A DNA stretch of 64,000 bases. It comes from Corynebacterium sp. 13CS0277 (GTDB lineage Bacteria > Actinomycetota > Actinomycetes > Mycobacteriales > Mycobacteriaceae). Below are positions 21,001-27,852 of the stretch, piece after piece. Made by a program: the position numbers and the translations under genes. The notes beneath the pieces are model-generated. The model had not been told where the DNA came from and searched no databases. It worked only from the letters and a program-made list of their open reading frames with translations. Positions within the stretch are counted from its first letter, which is position 1; each line of letters starts with the position of its first letter. The stretch lies in assembly GCF_002994655.1 (NCBI RefSeq), contig NZ_PPDL01000010.1, forward strand, positions 38,897 through 102,896, read 5' to 3'.

Positions 21001-24000
21001 CACCAAGGTTGATGCCGGGCTCGTCGAGGATGCTGGCGCCGGAGCCGGACAGGTCACGCTTCGCGCGGACCGGCAGGCTCATCGGAACCTCTCCGTCATC
21101 GTCATCATCGTCATCGGTCGACTCTGCGGTCAGCGAGTCGTCCGCCTCGTCGGATGCGACGGGCTCCATTTCCTGACCAGCGGCGTCGAAGTAGACGCAC
21201 TCGAGCTCGAGCTGCGGGTCGCGCACGAAGACGTCCTTCAAGACGACCTCGGTGAGCGGCACGTCGCCGGCGTTCTTACCCTCGAGGGTGAAGGTGGCGT
21301 CGCCGTCGAGATCGCGGCCGACCTCGGGATCGTTGACAGTCTTGTCCAGGGTGATCTTCGGCTCGGCCACGTAGTAGCCAAAGTCGACGTCCTTGATGGC
21401 CTCGCGCTCGCCGCCGTTACGGACGGGGCTGAAGCCGTTGATGATCAAGGTGCCGGAGGTCCAGGAACCCACATTGGCCTTGTCCTTGCCGGACTCGGTG
21501 TTGATCTCCTGGTCGGAGGCCGGAGTGACGACGACCTTGTAGTTACCTGCAGGCAGGTTGTCGAAGGCGTAGTCGCCCTGGCCGGCGGGCACCACGGTCT
21601 CGGCGTAGGGCCGCTCGTCACAGCGTTCGCTGCCGTCGGCCTCCGCGTAGCAACGGAGAAGCTTCACCACGTGCGCGGTCGGCGCGGGGATGTCACCGTC
21701 GTTATCGTCACCGTCACGGTTCTTGTCTTCGTAGATGGTGCCGGAAATGAGGCCGGAGTACACCTCGGTTTCGACAGCATCCGGCGCCGGGGCACCCGGG
21801 GCGCCCTGCAGCTTGCCGTCCTCGGACGGGCTAATGGAGACCACACCAATGGAGTTGGCGTAGATATCGCCGTTGTTGTTGCGGTCCGTACCCATCGGAA
21901 TGTAGTAGGTGCGGTTCGCCTCAGACACGAAGGACTTCGACTGGAAACGCAGTGCGGTGATACGCGGACCCTTGTTCGGGCCGCGCTGCTTCTCGATAAC
22001 CTCGGGAGTCAGCACCTCCCACGTCGAGTCGTTGCGCTTCGCATCAACGCTGCGGCCCCACTTTTCGGCCATTGCCTGGCACAGCACCAAGTCCTCTTCG
22101 GACGCGGTGGGCGGGCACTGGGAAATCGAAGCCGAGGGTGCGGTGGTGTATTCGATCGGCAGGGACTGGTCGTCACCCGCGTAGCGGGGCATCTCTTCGA
22201 GCCAGTACTCACCGGAGTACTTGGTGCCGCGACCATCACCGTTGTAAGGCAGCAGGTCGATGTAGTCCGACGGACCGAAGGAGGCCTTCGTCTGGTTCTG
22301 GATGTTCACGGCGTGGGTGAACTTGTTGTTCACCGGAACCAGCGAATCCATGGCGGCCTTCTGCGCCAACACGACGTCCACAGCGGGGATCGTGATCTCA
22401 ATACCATTGGACTGGGAGTCCAGCGGCTCGTAGGCTGCCGGCTCCGGCTGCCCCTTGGGGCCCCAGGTCACCTTGCTGATCACCTTGACATCTTGGCCCG
22501 GCTGTGCGGACAGGGTGTCAGTGAAGGGCGTCGCGTTGGGATCAACGTTCGGAGTACCAGTCAGACTCCACGTGTCCAGCACCTTGAAGTGGTTGTTCGG
22601 TGCCGCCCACACGGGGGTGAACACCGGGAACTCGAGGAGGTTCTGCTTCGTGCCGAAGTACTTGCCACTGAAGGGGGTGTCAGATGTGGCCGGATTCTTC
22701 AGGTACGTAGCCTGGTACTTTTCAAACTCTTCCGGGGTGTACCACGGCTGGTTGTACGGGTCGGTCGAGGGCTCGGTGCCCAGCGCCCAGGTCTGCTCGA
22801 TGTAGCGGTTGGCATCGAAGCCACAGTCGCTCGGGTCATCGGAAGCCGGGCCGCCAATGAAACGGGAGTTCTTCGGCAGCAGGTCGACGTCCACATCCAG
22901 ACACTTCGACAGGTAGGTGCGGTGCACGACCTGAACAGGCTTGTTGTCCGTATCGAGGATGGTGGAGTTCACGGCGTTGAGGCCGTTGACGAATTTAATG
23001 CCCGGAACGGACTTCACGACGTACTTCTGGCGACCCAGAGTCAGCACCTCGGGAGCCTTGTAGCTCAAGTCCACCTTCGACACTCCAGCCTTCGGGCGGG
23101 AGAACAGAATGCGGGATTCGAGCTTCTTGGGCTCCATGCAGCCACCCGTCACAGTGGCGTAATTCTTGGTAATCGAGTAGGTGCCGCCAGCCTTGGATTC
23201 AGCCTTCGGAGCAGCTTCCAAGTTGGTCGGGTTCGCGCCCTTGACCATGTACTGGATCGTGATGGGACGCTCAGACAGCTTGACACCCGGCAGCGCAATG
23301 TAGAAGCCGGAGATCTTCGTCAGGCTGCCAACAACGGCGTTGAAGTCCCGGTTGATGCCCTTATCGGCATCGTAGACGGTCTCCCAGTTGAGCTTGTCGC
23401 AGTTGGTGCCGTCACCAGACTCGGTGGTCAGATAAATCTTTGCGTTCGGGAACGCGTCCTGCAGACGACCGCCACCGGGGCCCTTGAGGAAGTTTTCGGC
23501 GACATACTGATCGCCGGCGGTCCAACCGATGCAGATCCGGGGATCCTGCTTCACCGCGTCGGGGGCGAGGATGATCTTCACGTCCGCCTGGTCGAGCGGT
23601 TCCACGTCGAGGTTGCTGTCCGCCATCGACACCCAGTCGACATTTTCAGCACTGGGGTTCGAGTTACGACGGGAATCGAACTTCTGGGTCACACCACACT
23701 GCTTATCGCCGGGAACACATTCCTTCTCGACGGTGATGGTGGTCTTGCCACAGTTGTTGTTCTTGATGCCGCCGCGCCCCTCAACAGAACCCTGGGCAGC
23801 GTCGGCCGTGGAGACGGAGCACTCCTGGCCGTTACCGGGGTCGACAACATTGTTGCCGAGGGCAGCATTGCCCGCGAACGGCGGCACGTTAATGCCGTCG
23901 CCCTGGAGCGATTCGAGCGACTTGGTCGGGTTACCTTCCGCGTCGACGACATCCATGCGCATCATGTACGAGTTCGCACCGAGCTGCAGACGGTTTTCGG

Positions 24001-25273
24001 GGATGTAGAACTTGAACAGCGCAGGGTGCGACAAGCCGCCAAGAACCTTCGGGTTCGCACTGGTGTAGCGGGCGTCGATGTAGGGGTTGCCCTTGTCGTC
24101 AAGCTTCGTTTCGACGGGCTTGCCGTCGTAGAACGCCAGCACTTCCTTGCCCCAGTCAGCGCCAGCCAGGTCCAGGGTGGCGCGCGTCAGCTGGTCAGCG
24201 GAGATGCTGTTGGTGATGCCAAGGTGCTTGTTGTAGTACTCCTTGCCATTGACCTTCGGCATGATGACGCCGGTCACCTCGTTCCAGGAACGCGGCAGAT
24301 TAGCCTTCGCGGACACGCCACGGTAGCGGGTGCCCACCTGTGCACCAGTCTCGTCGTCGGCGATACATTCACCGGCGGGAGCCGTCGGAGAAAAGTCGGT
24401 CGAGCCGGCAGAGTCGCCGCCGAAGGTGGTCCACACCGGGTCGGCGTTCTGCACAAGGATCTGCTGATCGTAGCGGTTCGCCTCAAGCACGTTGAGCTTG
24501 CGCTCCGTGTGCGCGACACCGAGTTCGGTGACTTCCTTGCCTTCAATACCCTCGACGCGCACGCCGAGACCATAGGTGCCGCCCTGCTTTTGGCTCAGGC
24601 TGCGGGGCTCCTTGGTGCTCGCCGTACCCTTCCAGGCGATGGCGTACGTTGCACCGTCAAGCTGCTTGAAGTTGAAGGTGTAGGAACCATCAGTGTTCTT
24701 CTTGTACGTCACACCGGTGGTGGCCACGAGGTCGAAAACGATCTCCGGGCTCTGCGTCGGCGCCGCCTGGCCAGGCAATGCCTCAATGGTCTCCCAGAAA
24801 GGAGTGAGGCGCAGCTCGCGGTCCTTCGGGCCGGTTTCCACAGAGAACGACAGCTGGTACGTGGCCTTGTCGCCCGCACACATGTTGTTGTCCTCCGGGC
24901 TTTCATCACCGAGGGCATAGCCATTCTTCTCGTTGATGACACAGGGCCCGTCGCTCAGATTCGATGCGGTCCCGGGCTTCTGTCCGCGACCCGCACCGGC
25001 CAGCGCGGTGTTGAACTTAATGACGGCGCCGTCGTCACGGTAAGTGACGGATCCGGGGCCGTACACGTCATCGTCACTGTCGGCAGCTGCAGCAGTGATG
25101 AGGTCATCATCAGCTGCCGCAGGCGCTGCTGCAGCATCCGCCGGGGCGGGCGCAGGGGTCTCCTGCGCCAGCACAGCGGGCGGGCTTGCCACCAGAGCGA
25201 TGACGACAAAGAGGGATCCGAGCAGCGCCACCACGCGGGTGGCGAAGTCTCGAACCAGACTTGTCTTGGGCAT
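12023..25273 (-). CDS. Giant sortase-anchored surface protein with about 24 DUF11 repeats
   Basis: The 4,416-aa product starts at ATG 25273, five bases after GGAG. Residues 1-36 are a signal peptide (hydrophobic VVALLGSLFVVIALVA, cleavage after VLA). About 37-1170 is an N-terminal adhesin-like region. About 1175-1300 is a CnaB/SdrD-like domain (SGTIYEDKNRDGDD..), then about 24 DUF11 beta-sandwich repeats run to about 4290. The end has a short hydrophobic segment, a Pro/Gln-rich linker, LANTG at 4382-4386, a membrane helix and a RRRKQD tail. LAXTG is the motif linked to class E sortases of high-GC Gram-positives, so the protein should be exported and joined to the peptidoglycan. Adhesion or a long surface stalk is inferred. 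No sortase gene lies in this window. Repeats 16/17 and 21/22 are nearly identical. Confidence 0.95.
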   Translation of the reverse strand: MPKTSLVRDFATRVVALLGSLFVVIALVASPPAVLAQETPAPAPADAAAAPAAADDDLITAAAADSDDDVYGPGSVTYRDDGAVIKFNTALAGAGRGQKPGTASNLSDGPCVINEKNGYALGDESPEDNNMCAGDKATYQLSFSVETGPKDRELRLTPFWETIEALPGQAAPTQSPEIVFDLVATTGVTYKKNTDGSYTFNFKQLDGATYAIAWKGTASTKEPRSLSQKQGGTYGLGVRVEGIEGKEVTELGVAHTERKLNVLEANRYDQQILVQNADPVWTTFGGDSAGSTDFSPTAPAGECIADDETGAQVGTRYRGVSAKANLPRSWNEVTGVIMPKVNGKEYYNKHLGITNSISADQLTRATLDLAGADWGKEVLAFYDGKPVETKLDDKGNPYIDARYTSANPKVLGGLSHPALFKFYIPENRLQLGANSYMMRMDVVDAEGNPTKSLESLQGDGINVPPFAGNAALGNNVVDPGNGQECSVSTADAAQGSVEGRGGIKNNNCGKTTITVEKECVPGDKQCGVTQKFDSRRNSNPSAENVDWVSMADSNLDVEPLDQADVKIILAPDAVKQDPRICIGWTAGDQYVAENFLKGPGGGRLQDAFPNAKIYLTTESGDGTNCDKLNWETVYDADKGINRDFNAVVGSLTKISGFYIALPGVKLSERPITIQYMVKGANPTNLEAAPKAESKAGGTYSITKNYATVTGGCMEPKKLESRILFSRPKAGVSKVDLSYKAPEVLTLGRQKYVVKSVPGIKFVNGLNAVNSTILDTDNKPVQVVHRTYLSKCLDVDVDLLPKNSRFIGGPASDDPSDCGFDANRYIEQTWALGTEPSTDPYNQPWYTPEEFEKYQATYLKNPATSDTPFSGKYFGTKQNLLEFPVFTPVWAAPNNHFKVLDTWSLTGTPNVDPNATPFTDTLSAQPGQDVKVISKVTWGPKGQPEPAAYEPLDSQSNGIEITIPAVDVVLAQKAAMDSLVPVNNKFTHAVNIQNQTKASFGPSDYIDLLPYNGDGRGTKYSGEYWLEEMPRYAGDDQSLPIEYTTAPSASISQCPPTASEEDLVLCQAMAEKWGRSVDAKRNDSTWEVLTPEVIEKQRGPNKGPRITALRFQSKSFVSEANRTYYIPMGTDRNNNGDIYANSIGVVSISPSEDGKLQGAPGAPAPDAVETEVYSGLISGTIYEDKNRDGDDNDGDIPAPTAHVVKLLRCYAEADGSERCDERPYAETVVPAGQGDYAFDNLPAGNYKVVVTPASDQEINTESGKDKANVGSWTSGTLIINGFSPVRNGGEREAIKDVDFGYYVAEPKITLDKTVNDPEVGRDLDGDATFTLEGKNAGDVPLTEVVLKDVFVRDPQLELECVYFDAAGQEMEPVASDEADDSLTAESTDDDDDDDGEVPMSLPVRAKRDLSGSGASILDEPGINLGVGEGYRCTAVWPKGSITQEDIDKQTNLLNTATITGKYNSRVVDDKGEAKVPLVERKPHLTLTKKVDNEKSVEKNVGEKAQFTIAVVNDGNVSMNHVAIDDDFGGKVFTEPLTCVFEGTEDEFVLGTDTLAPGEEILCSATYEVTQADLDAQRDLPNKATPKGDYFTTEDNRAPFVGDPDTATIVIPKEDPAIEVVKAVRNLDDDTSFDRGALAGNNERVEYQVVFTNTGKVTLRDVTFEDVNNGTAVENATIRCEDSEGGYFPIDGTRALAPGKTITCTYVLTTPGSMIDTQEDMVNRVAVTGTATNPRNPDESTTVTGEDSVTVTPKAQSPGLTIDKFVGADRYSATEETIERGLNQSATFAITLRNTGNTTLSNVVVKDEWAGRAPLALNCDNGWNSGDTLGAGDEVVCYATYEVTQDDIDNQKELPNTASATGESPQGELIDGGEATATVTVPAIDGELKLVKMVDGRNSKENVKAGDVVTWTARITNESNVRATKVKFTDDFRGVTFTCKDSDNKEFALNGEDTLEVGKTLLCSGQYTVTQADVDEGVKIENIAQVNYHKGNPDNSPEESLEDPADISPVPTQPAIKVVKAAREESAPIDEAEPQNYKAKAAGEKVLFDFWVTNTGNTTLHRVNLVDTFDYNGEGSYREGAAATPAFTCFDGETEVNPAELEFAPGAKLRCTLNEAYEVTQADVNVGRDIVNLVEVTAGTRKDPADEKNVAVEDKSTATVTMPPATPSIKLTKRINGKKAERVEVGQEGVFTITVENRGNVTLTKANIVDSFAEGRNKPALELRECTNAATGDAIDPANFTFNPGEIVTCVTSGYQVTQDDLEYQVPLENTAEVTAVFDKGNGQEVPVNDDDEATITVPGSVPNMELVKTVAGAKDGNYRNTVKRNAGESAFFRITGGNTGNVTLRNVTLADKWAKEPALSVTCAMDADPTRTFVPGDVIDALAPGEMFTCVAEYPVTQDDQDAQESLRNDATLTGTYTNGYGVETPLKQDSDATVVMRDADGHLTLNKTVNDAKDVTLASGGAANWVITGTNDGNVTLTDVKLGDTYPKGKDKPTFECDIDGTAFDLGDKVTLAPGQSFTCRANVPDFVTIDDVVAGDDLVNTADVSYSYTNADGDKVTDTAESSATVHVVDAQPAFELVKTVDYDAQNPANKSIALSAGETAYFQIVGTNTGNVPLEDVRLDDVWAKGKAKLDCGDFRDGKTLAVGDKFTCTFAYEVTADDVEAGKDLPNTVTMTAKFRDTDLEPKSDTATVTVPATETELRLDKKLVGERKDPFVAGDRVSYEFVVTNSGTTTLHGAEITDQVLTSRGVTVDCPDVEIPANGGTVTCTSGELTLTAEDAKAGKLVNTATATALRPNQTKDTPVPNRPTSNPDVETVTVGLPTLAIEKSALNTAPVLENGNIVWRITVENNSQLPVEKVKIADEQLDVASDVECHPGTERAGAKLKPGNLGTLNPGEKATCWLTVPLKKAPEPDEFGEIHNTAAVNGLYGDTPVYAEDSEPTDAAVVRVVTESSLKLDKAVAEDRVYKEGEKVTYTFTLTNTGKVSITDLTVDDPMLAEKPFTCAAGPLEPGTSVTCPGPEYTITEADARAGRVTNVAVAQGVPAYGKSVQSNPDRETIRTERDPDPAPSMSLVKEITGGDEYRAGDLVTYTFTVTNTGNTPIEGVKVIDPMLGEPIECGDLPLNKTITCSGTYTVKPEDNGMVRNTAHAESGDVVSNDSTATFYVPKPLVPGVKLDKAIVGGSVYAVGENVTYTFTVTNTGDVDLHRVEVTDPMFGGVVCAVDSLPVGATATCGQATHPVTVADQEARTVVNTAVVGALDPNDQQVPGNEDTATFTVTQAQPALELAKAIDGGSEYAVGAEVTYTFTVTNTGDVDLHDVMITDRMFGEEPFLCKAGTLPKGESMTCDPQTHKVTEADKAKGTVVNVATASAKDPAEKPVASGPATAEFRVTPDGPSSLELAKAIKGATEYTVGDTVTYEFTVTNTGDVDLHDVMITDRMFGEEPFLCKAGTLPKGESMTCEPKTHTVSEADKAKGTVVNVATASAKDPAEKPVASGPATAEFRVPAEGPSSIALEKTIKGATEYTVGDTVTYEFTVTNTGNTPVSNVMITDLMFGEEPFECGATTLAPKAKTTCEKTHKVTEADAKAVTVVNVAQASATGANGRPVQSNQANAKFTVPPAVVPGAASLKLTKAIDGATEYAEGELVKYVFTLENTGLQKLTNVHVDDPMFTSVECLATELAPGETTTCTATHVVSGVDAAAKTVINTATAAGEDEFGATVESNPDKAVFTVPAPVVVPANSSIALVKSIKGGTEYTVDQLVTYEFTVTNTGETTLKNVTVADRMFGEEPFVCVESELAPGATTTCEKTHKVTEADAKAGKVVNVASAAGVDPSGTQVNSTPAIAEFTVPAAPGAPRIALEKTINGVNQYAVGEKVTYTFTVTNTGAVDLDKVVVSDPMFGEDFTCGEGALKVGESTTCTKTHIVTEADAKAGTVVNVATAKGVDPKGTPVSSTPATAEFTVPAPGAPSIAIDKAITGGTVYTVGEKVTYTFTVTNTGAVDLDKVVVSDPMFGEDFTCGEGALKVGESTTCTKTHIVTEADAKAGTVVNVATAKGVDAARPELAVVSAPDHAEFTVPAPVKNPAIGLKKTIKGNTSYAVGDTVTYEFTVTNTGDVDLVKVVVSDAMFGDTFTCGEGELKVGESTTCTKTHKVTEADAAIGRVVNTATAKGLPVTPNGTEVTSPVAEAEFTVPTVTVDAPALALVKRADQAGPVKEGQSLTYTFTVTNTGNTTLENIRINDPKVGAVTCEATTLEPGQSTTCRSSEYTVTAKDAADGAVVNVATATGTTGETTVTSNESESRVPAGKQEESSSIPLWPLLPGLLIPAIIGGGSSTPTPPAPPAAEVPAQPAPQPQPQQPAQPAPATKLPEKGIPRTLAEVRYLANTGASVIGVVGGGAILIVLGSLLVGASRRRKQD
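12350..16430 (-). repeat. Tandem array of 12 similar DUF11 repeats (C-terminal half)
   Basis: About twelve in-frame units of roughly 340 bp follow one another. Each encodes a block like Y.VGE.VTYTFTVTNTGDVDL followed by TC..THKVTEADAKAG.VVNVATA. Units at about 15.09-15.43 and 14.75-15.09 kb are almost identical, as are those at 13.38-13.71 and 13.04-13.38 kb. This points to recent unequal crossing-over and makes the region prone to copy-number change or assembly collapse. Confidence 0.85.
16430..21385 (-). repeat. Divergent DUF11 repeats (N-terminal half of the array)
   Basis: About twelve further DUF11 units of 110-175 residues with low mutual identity. The first contains an inserted acidic stretch of seven Asp near 21.1 kb. 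The older, more divergent units lie on the N-terminal side and the young, similar ones near the cell-wall anchor. Confidence 0.7.
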
Positions 25274-25511
25274 TGATACTCCGTTGATGGGTGTCAGGGG
25301 TTTTGCCTGGGCCTTTGCGGCGGGGTGACCGCCGAGGTGGACGCGCGCAAGGTACACGTGTGCCCAGGCCAGCACCCCCATGTTTCCAAATAGTCACACC
25401 AAAATCAAACAATTTTCTCAGGCTCGTCTCATGTGCTACCTCGACAGGCAGGCCATCCGGCCTGCACAAATGCATAAAATTCACAACCTGAGGACTATGC
25501 CCCCACCCGGG

Positions 25512-25565
25512 GGTGACACATCGCCCGAAAAGTCACACCAGGTCACGGAATGACACCAGTGTCAC
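25512..25565. promoter_or_regulatory. Cluster of GTGAC/GTCAC motifs upstream of the giant gene
   Basis: Four GTGAC/GTCAC copies (25512, 25532, 25542, 25561) fall within 54 bp, the last inside the perfect palindrome TGACACCAGTGTCA at 25551-25564. The spacing of about 10 or 20 bp would put several on one face of the helix. It may be an operator for the surface gene or radA. The half-sites resemble GlxR/CRP halves but do not form the standard TGTGA-N6-TCACA site. Confidence 0.35.
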
Positions 25566-25758
25566 CCTTTTGACCTACCCCCAGGATGAGCCGTTGCGTC
25601 CGCGTCACCTGCCGAGATTCCCGTGCGGCCCAACGCGGCCATGCACCACACTCCCCACACTGTGAATATGACGAAGCTCACGGGCGCATATGACAGTGGT
25701 TGCCACACAGGTCACCTCCTTGCCGCCAGAATCCATCATCGTCGTGCTACGTCATCGG

Positions 25759-25764
25759 TACTAT
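25759..25764 (+). promoter_or_regulatory. -10 box for leaderless radA transcript
   Basis: TACTAT ends six bases before the radA ATG at 25771, so transcription would start at or next to the start codon. No purine-rich ribosome site is present upstream, which agrees with leaderless translation. Confidence 0.5.
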
Positions 25765-25770
25765 CGACCC

Positions 25771-27126
25771 ATGGCTAAAAAGCAGCGCACCACCCACGTC
25801 TGTTCCGAGTGCGGGTACTCCAGCCCCAAGTGGTTGGGCCGCTGCCCCGAGTGCGGGGCGTGGGGCACCCTCGCCGAGCATGTGGAGGCCGCCCCCGGCA
25901 CCCCTACCGCCGCGCCCCGCAGCCTGGCACCGACGAACCCGGCGCAGAAGATCACCGCCGTCGCGGCGACCGCCGCCCAGGCCTGGCCGACGGGCATCGG
26001 GGAGCTCGACCGGGTGCTCGGGCACGGCATCGTGCCGGGCTCCGTGGTGCTGCTCGCCGGCGAACCCGGCGTCGGCAAGTCCACCCTGCTGCTGGAGGTC
26101 GCGGCCCGCTGGGCGGGCACCGACGGCCGCACCGCCCTCTACGTCACCGCCGAAGAGTCCGCCGGCCAAGTGCGCCTGCGGGCGGAACGCACCGGCGGCC
26201 TCGTCGACACCTTGTACCTGGCCGCCGAATCCAACCTCGACGTCGTCTTCGGCCACGTCGACGCCATCCGCCCCAGCCTCCTCATCGTCGACTCGGTGCA
26301 GACGATGCACGCCTCCGGCGTCGACGGCGTGGCCGGCGGCGTCGCCCAATCCCGGGCCGTGACGGCGGCACTGACGTCGCTCGCGAAGACCCGCAACCTG
26401 CCCGTCATCCTCGTCGGCCACGTCACCAAGGACGGCCAGGTCGCCGGCCCCCGCACACTGGAGCACCTGGTCGACGTGGTGCTCAACTTTGAGGGCGACC
26501 GGCACTCCTCCCTGCGGATGCTCCGCGGCATCAAAAACCGCTTCGGTGCGACCGACGAGGTCGGCTGCTTCGAACAGCACGGGGACGGCATCCACGAGGT
26601 CGCCGACCCCTCCGGGTTGTTCCTCTCCCACCAGCAGGGCACCCCCGACGGCACCGCCGTCACCGTCGCCATGGATGGGGTGCGCCCCATCCTCGCCGAA
26701 GTGCAATCCCTCCTCGTCGACACCCCGGCGAAGAATCCCCGCCGGGCCGTCACCGGCCTGGACGCCACCCGGGTGCCGATGGTGCTCGCCGTCCTCGCCG
26801 CCCGGGCGGGACTTGTCACCGCCGACAAGGAGGTCTACATCGCCACCGTCGGCGGCATGAAGATCGGGGAACCGGCCTCCGATCTCGCGGTCGCCGTCGC
26901 CACCGCCTCCGCGGCCCGCGGCACTCCCATCCCCCAGGGCACCGTCATCCTCGGGGAGGTGGGCCTCGCCGGCGAAATCCGCCGCGTCCACGGCATCGAA
27001 CGCCGCATCAACGAGGCCCGCCGCCTCGGCTACCCGCACGCCATCGTCCCTCACGGCTCCGGGGTCGACGGCGCGCACGAGGTCGCCACCCTCGCGGACG
27101 CGCTCCGCGCCGTCGGCCTGAAATAA
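25771..27126 (+). CDS. radA: DNA repair protein RadA
   Basis: RadA is a RecA-like branch-migration ATPase that processes recombination intermediates. The 451-aa protein has an N-terminal four-cysteine zinc finger (C11, C14, C25, C28), Walker A GEPGVGKST near residue 93, the RadA-specific KNRFG motif, and a C-terminal Lon-protease-like domain. I chose ATG 25771 because it gives MAKKQRTTHVCSECG, the usual start. M. tuberculosis has disA directly after radA; here a terminator follows within 4 bp of the stop and disA is absent. Confidence 0.97.
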   Translation: MAKKQRTTHVCSECGYSSPKWLGRCPECGAWGTLAEHVEAAPGTPTAAPRSLAPTNPAQKITAVAATAAQAWPTGIGELDRVLGHGIVPGSVVLLAGEPGVGKSTLLLEVAARWAGTDGRTALYVTAEESAGQVRLRAERTGGLVDTLYLAAESNLDVVFGHVDAIRPSLLIVDSVQTMHASGVDGVAGGVAQSRAVTAALTSLAKTRNLPVILVGHVTKDGQVAGPRTLEHLVDVVLNFEGDRHSSLRMLRGIKNRFGATDEVGCFEQHGDGIHEVADPSGLFLSHQQGTPDGTAVTVAMDGVRPILAEVQSLLVDTPAKNPRRAVTGLDATRVPMVLAVLAARAGLVTADKEVYIATVGGMKIGEPASDLAVAVATASAARGTPIPQGTVILGEVGLAGEIRRVHGIERRINEARRLGYPHAIVPHGSGVDGAHEVATLADALRAVGLK

Positions 27127-27129
27127 CAC

Positions 27130-27158
27130 AACCCCGCACCACCAGGTGGTGCGGGGTT
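27130..27158. terminator. Bidirectional terminator after radA
   Basis: AACCCCGCACCACC and GGTGGTGCGGGGTT form a 14-bp palindrome just after the radA stop and just after the stop of the convergent gene. T-runs are short. Confidence 0.75.
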
Positions 27159-27164
27159 CACTGT

Positions 27165-27827
27165 TTAGCGCAGGTTGAAGGGGTGGGCGTCGGAGTGATT
27201 ACTGCCGACGAGGGTGTGCAGGTAGTACGCACCGGCCGGCACCGGCTGGCGGTCCTTGCACGCATTCGGGGCGCTCGTCGTGCGGGACCACTGGGCTTCG
27301 TAATACACCTCGGCGCCGGCGGCGAAGGTGCGGGTGCGGGAATCCTCCGGCGGGTTACAGTCCACATCCGACCACACCCGGCGGTTGCTGTGCATGTCGT
27401 ACACCTCGAAGCGCAGCACATCCTTGCCGAGGTCGATGGTGCAGTCGGCGGCGGTGGGGTTTTTCACCGTCATGTAGAACGTCGGCTGGGTCGACTCGTC
27501 GTAGCTCGGCCGGTCCGAGTTCGCGGTGATGACCAGGTCCTCCAGGGCGCAGGTCTTCTTCGCCGGCGCGGCCGGCGGGGTGCTGCTCGTGGTGGTGGGT
27601 TCCGCGGGCGCGGTCGTCACCTCGGAGGCCTGCACGTCCTCCGATTGGGCGGCCGCGGGCCGGGTGCTCGTCACGGCGGCGGCCTCCGGGGCGGGCTCTT
27701 CCTCGCCGCCGGTGAACAGACTGATGATGCCGACGATGAGGAGCACCAGGAGCACGAGCACCACGGCGGCCGCCATGCGGCGGCGCCGGTAGTACACCTC
27801 CGGCGGCAGGGGTGCGCGAGTAGTCAC
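27165..27827 (-). CDS. Membrane-anchored extracytoplasmic protein (Rv3587c-like by position)
   Basis: The 220-aa protein starts at GTG 27827 with AGAGGA seven bases upstream. It has a short cytoplasmic part with RRRR, one membrane helix (MAAAVVLVLLVLLIVGIISLF), a Thr/Ala/Pro-rich linker, and an outside domain of about 130 residues with four cysteines. That domain looks beta-rich (QPTFYMTVKNPTAADCTIDLG). M. tuberculosis has Rv3587c at the same place between radA/disA and the carbonic anhydrase. Function is unknown; the domain layout suggests an envelope role. Confidence 0.85.
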   Translation of the reverse strand: MTTRAPLPPEVYYRRRRMAAAVVLVLLVLLIVGIISLFTGGEEEPAPEAAAVTSTRPAAAQSEDVQASEVTTAPAEPTTTSSTPPAAPAKKTCALEDLVITANSDRPSYDESTQPTFYMTVKNPTAADCTIDLGKDVLRFEVYDMHSNRRVWSDVDCNPPEDSRTRTFAAGAEVYYEAQWSRTTSAPNACKDRQPVPAGAYYLHTLVGSNHSDAHPFNLR

Positions 27828-27852
27828 GGGTTGTCCTCTCTCGTTGAACTTC

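Larger units (their letters stand above)
25274..25770. other. Long intergenic region between the giant gene and radA
   Basis: About 500 bp without a convincing gene. It should hold the promoter and leader of the giant gene (minus strand; AT-rich at 25380-25500) and the radA promoter. It contains a GGCAGGCC..GGCCTGC-type hairpin near 25445-25466 and the GTGAC/GTCAC cluster listed separately. Confidence 0.6.

Noticed and set aside
12350..21385. Regular repeats as a CRISPR or satellite array
   Set aside because: The period is about 340 bp, in frame, and encodes DUF11 domains; there are no short repeats with unique spacers.
11975..25276. Open frame of 4,433 codons on the plus strand opposite the giant surface gene
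   Set aside because: It mirrors the codons of the real gene exactly; its translation is low-complexity Gly/Asp/Val/Arg text without domains. It arises because the sense gene lacks TTA, CTA and TCA codons.
27127..27164. Remnant of disA
   Set aside because: Only a 29-bp terminator palindrome and a few bases lie between the genes; there is no space for a remnant.
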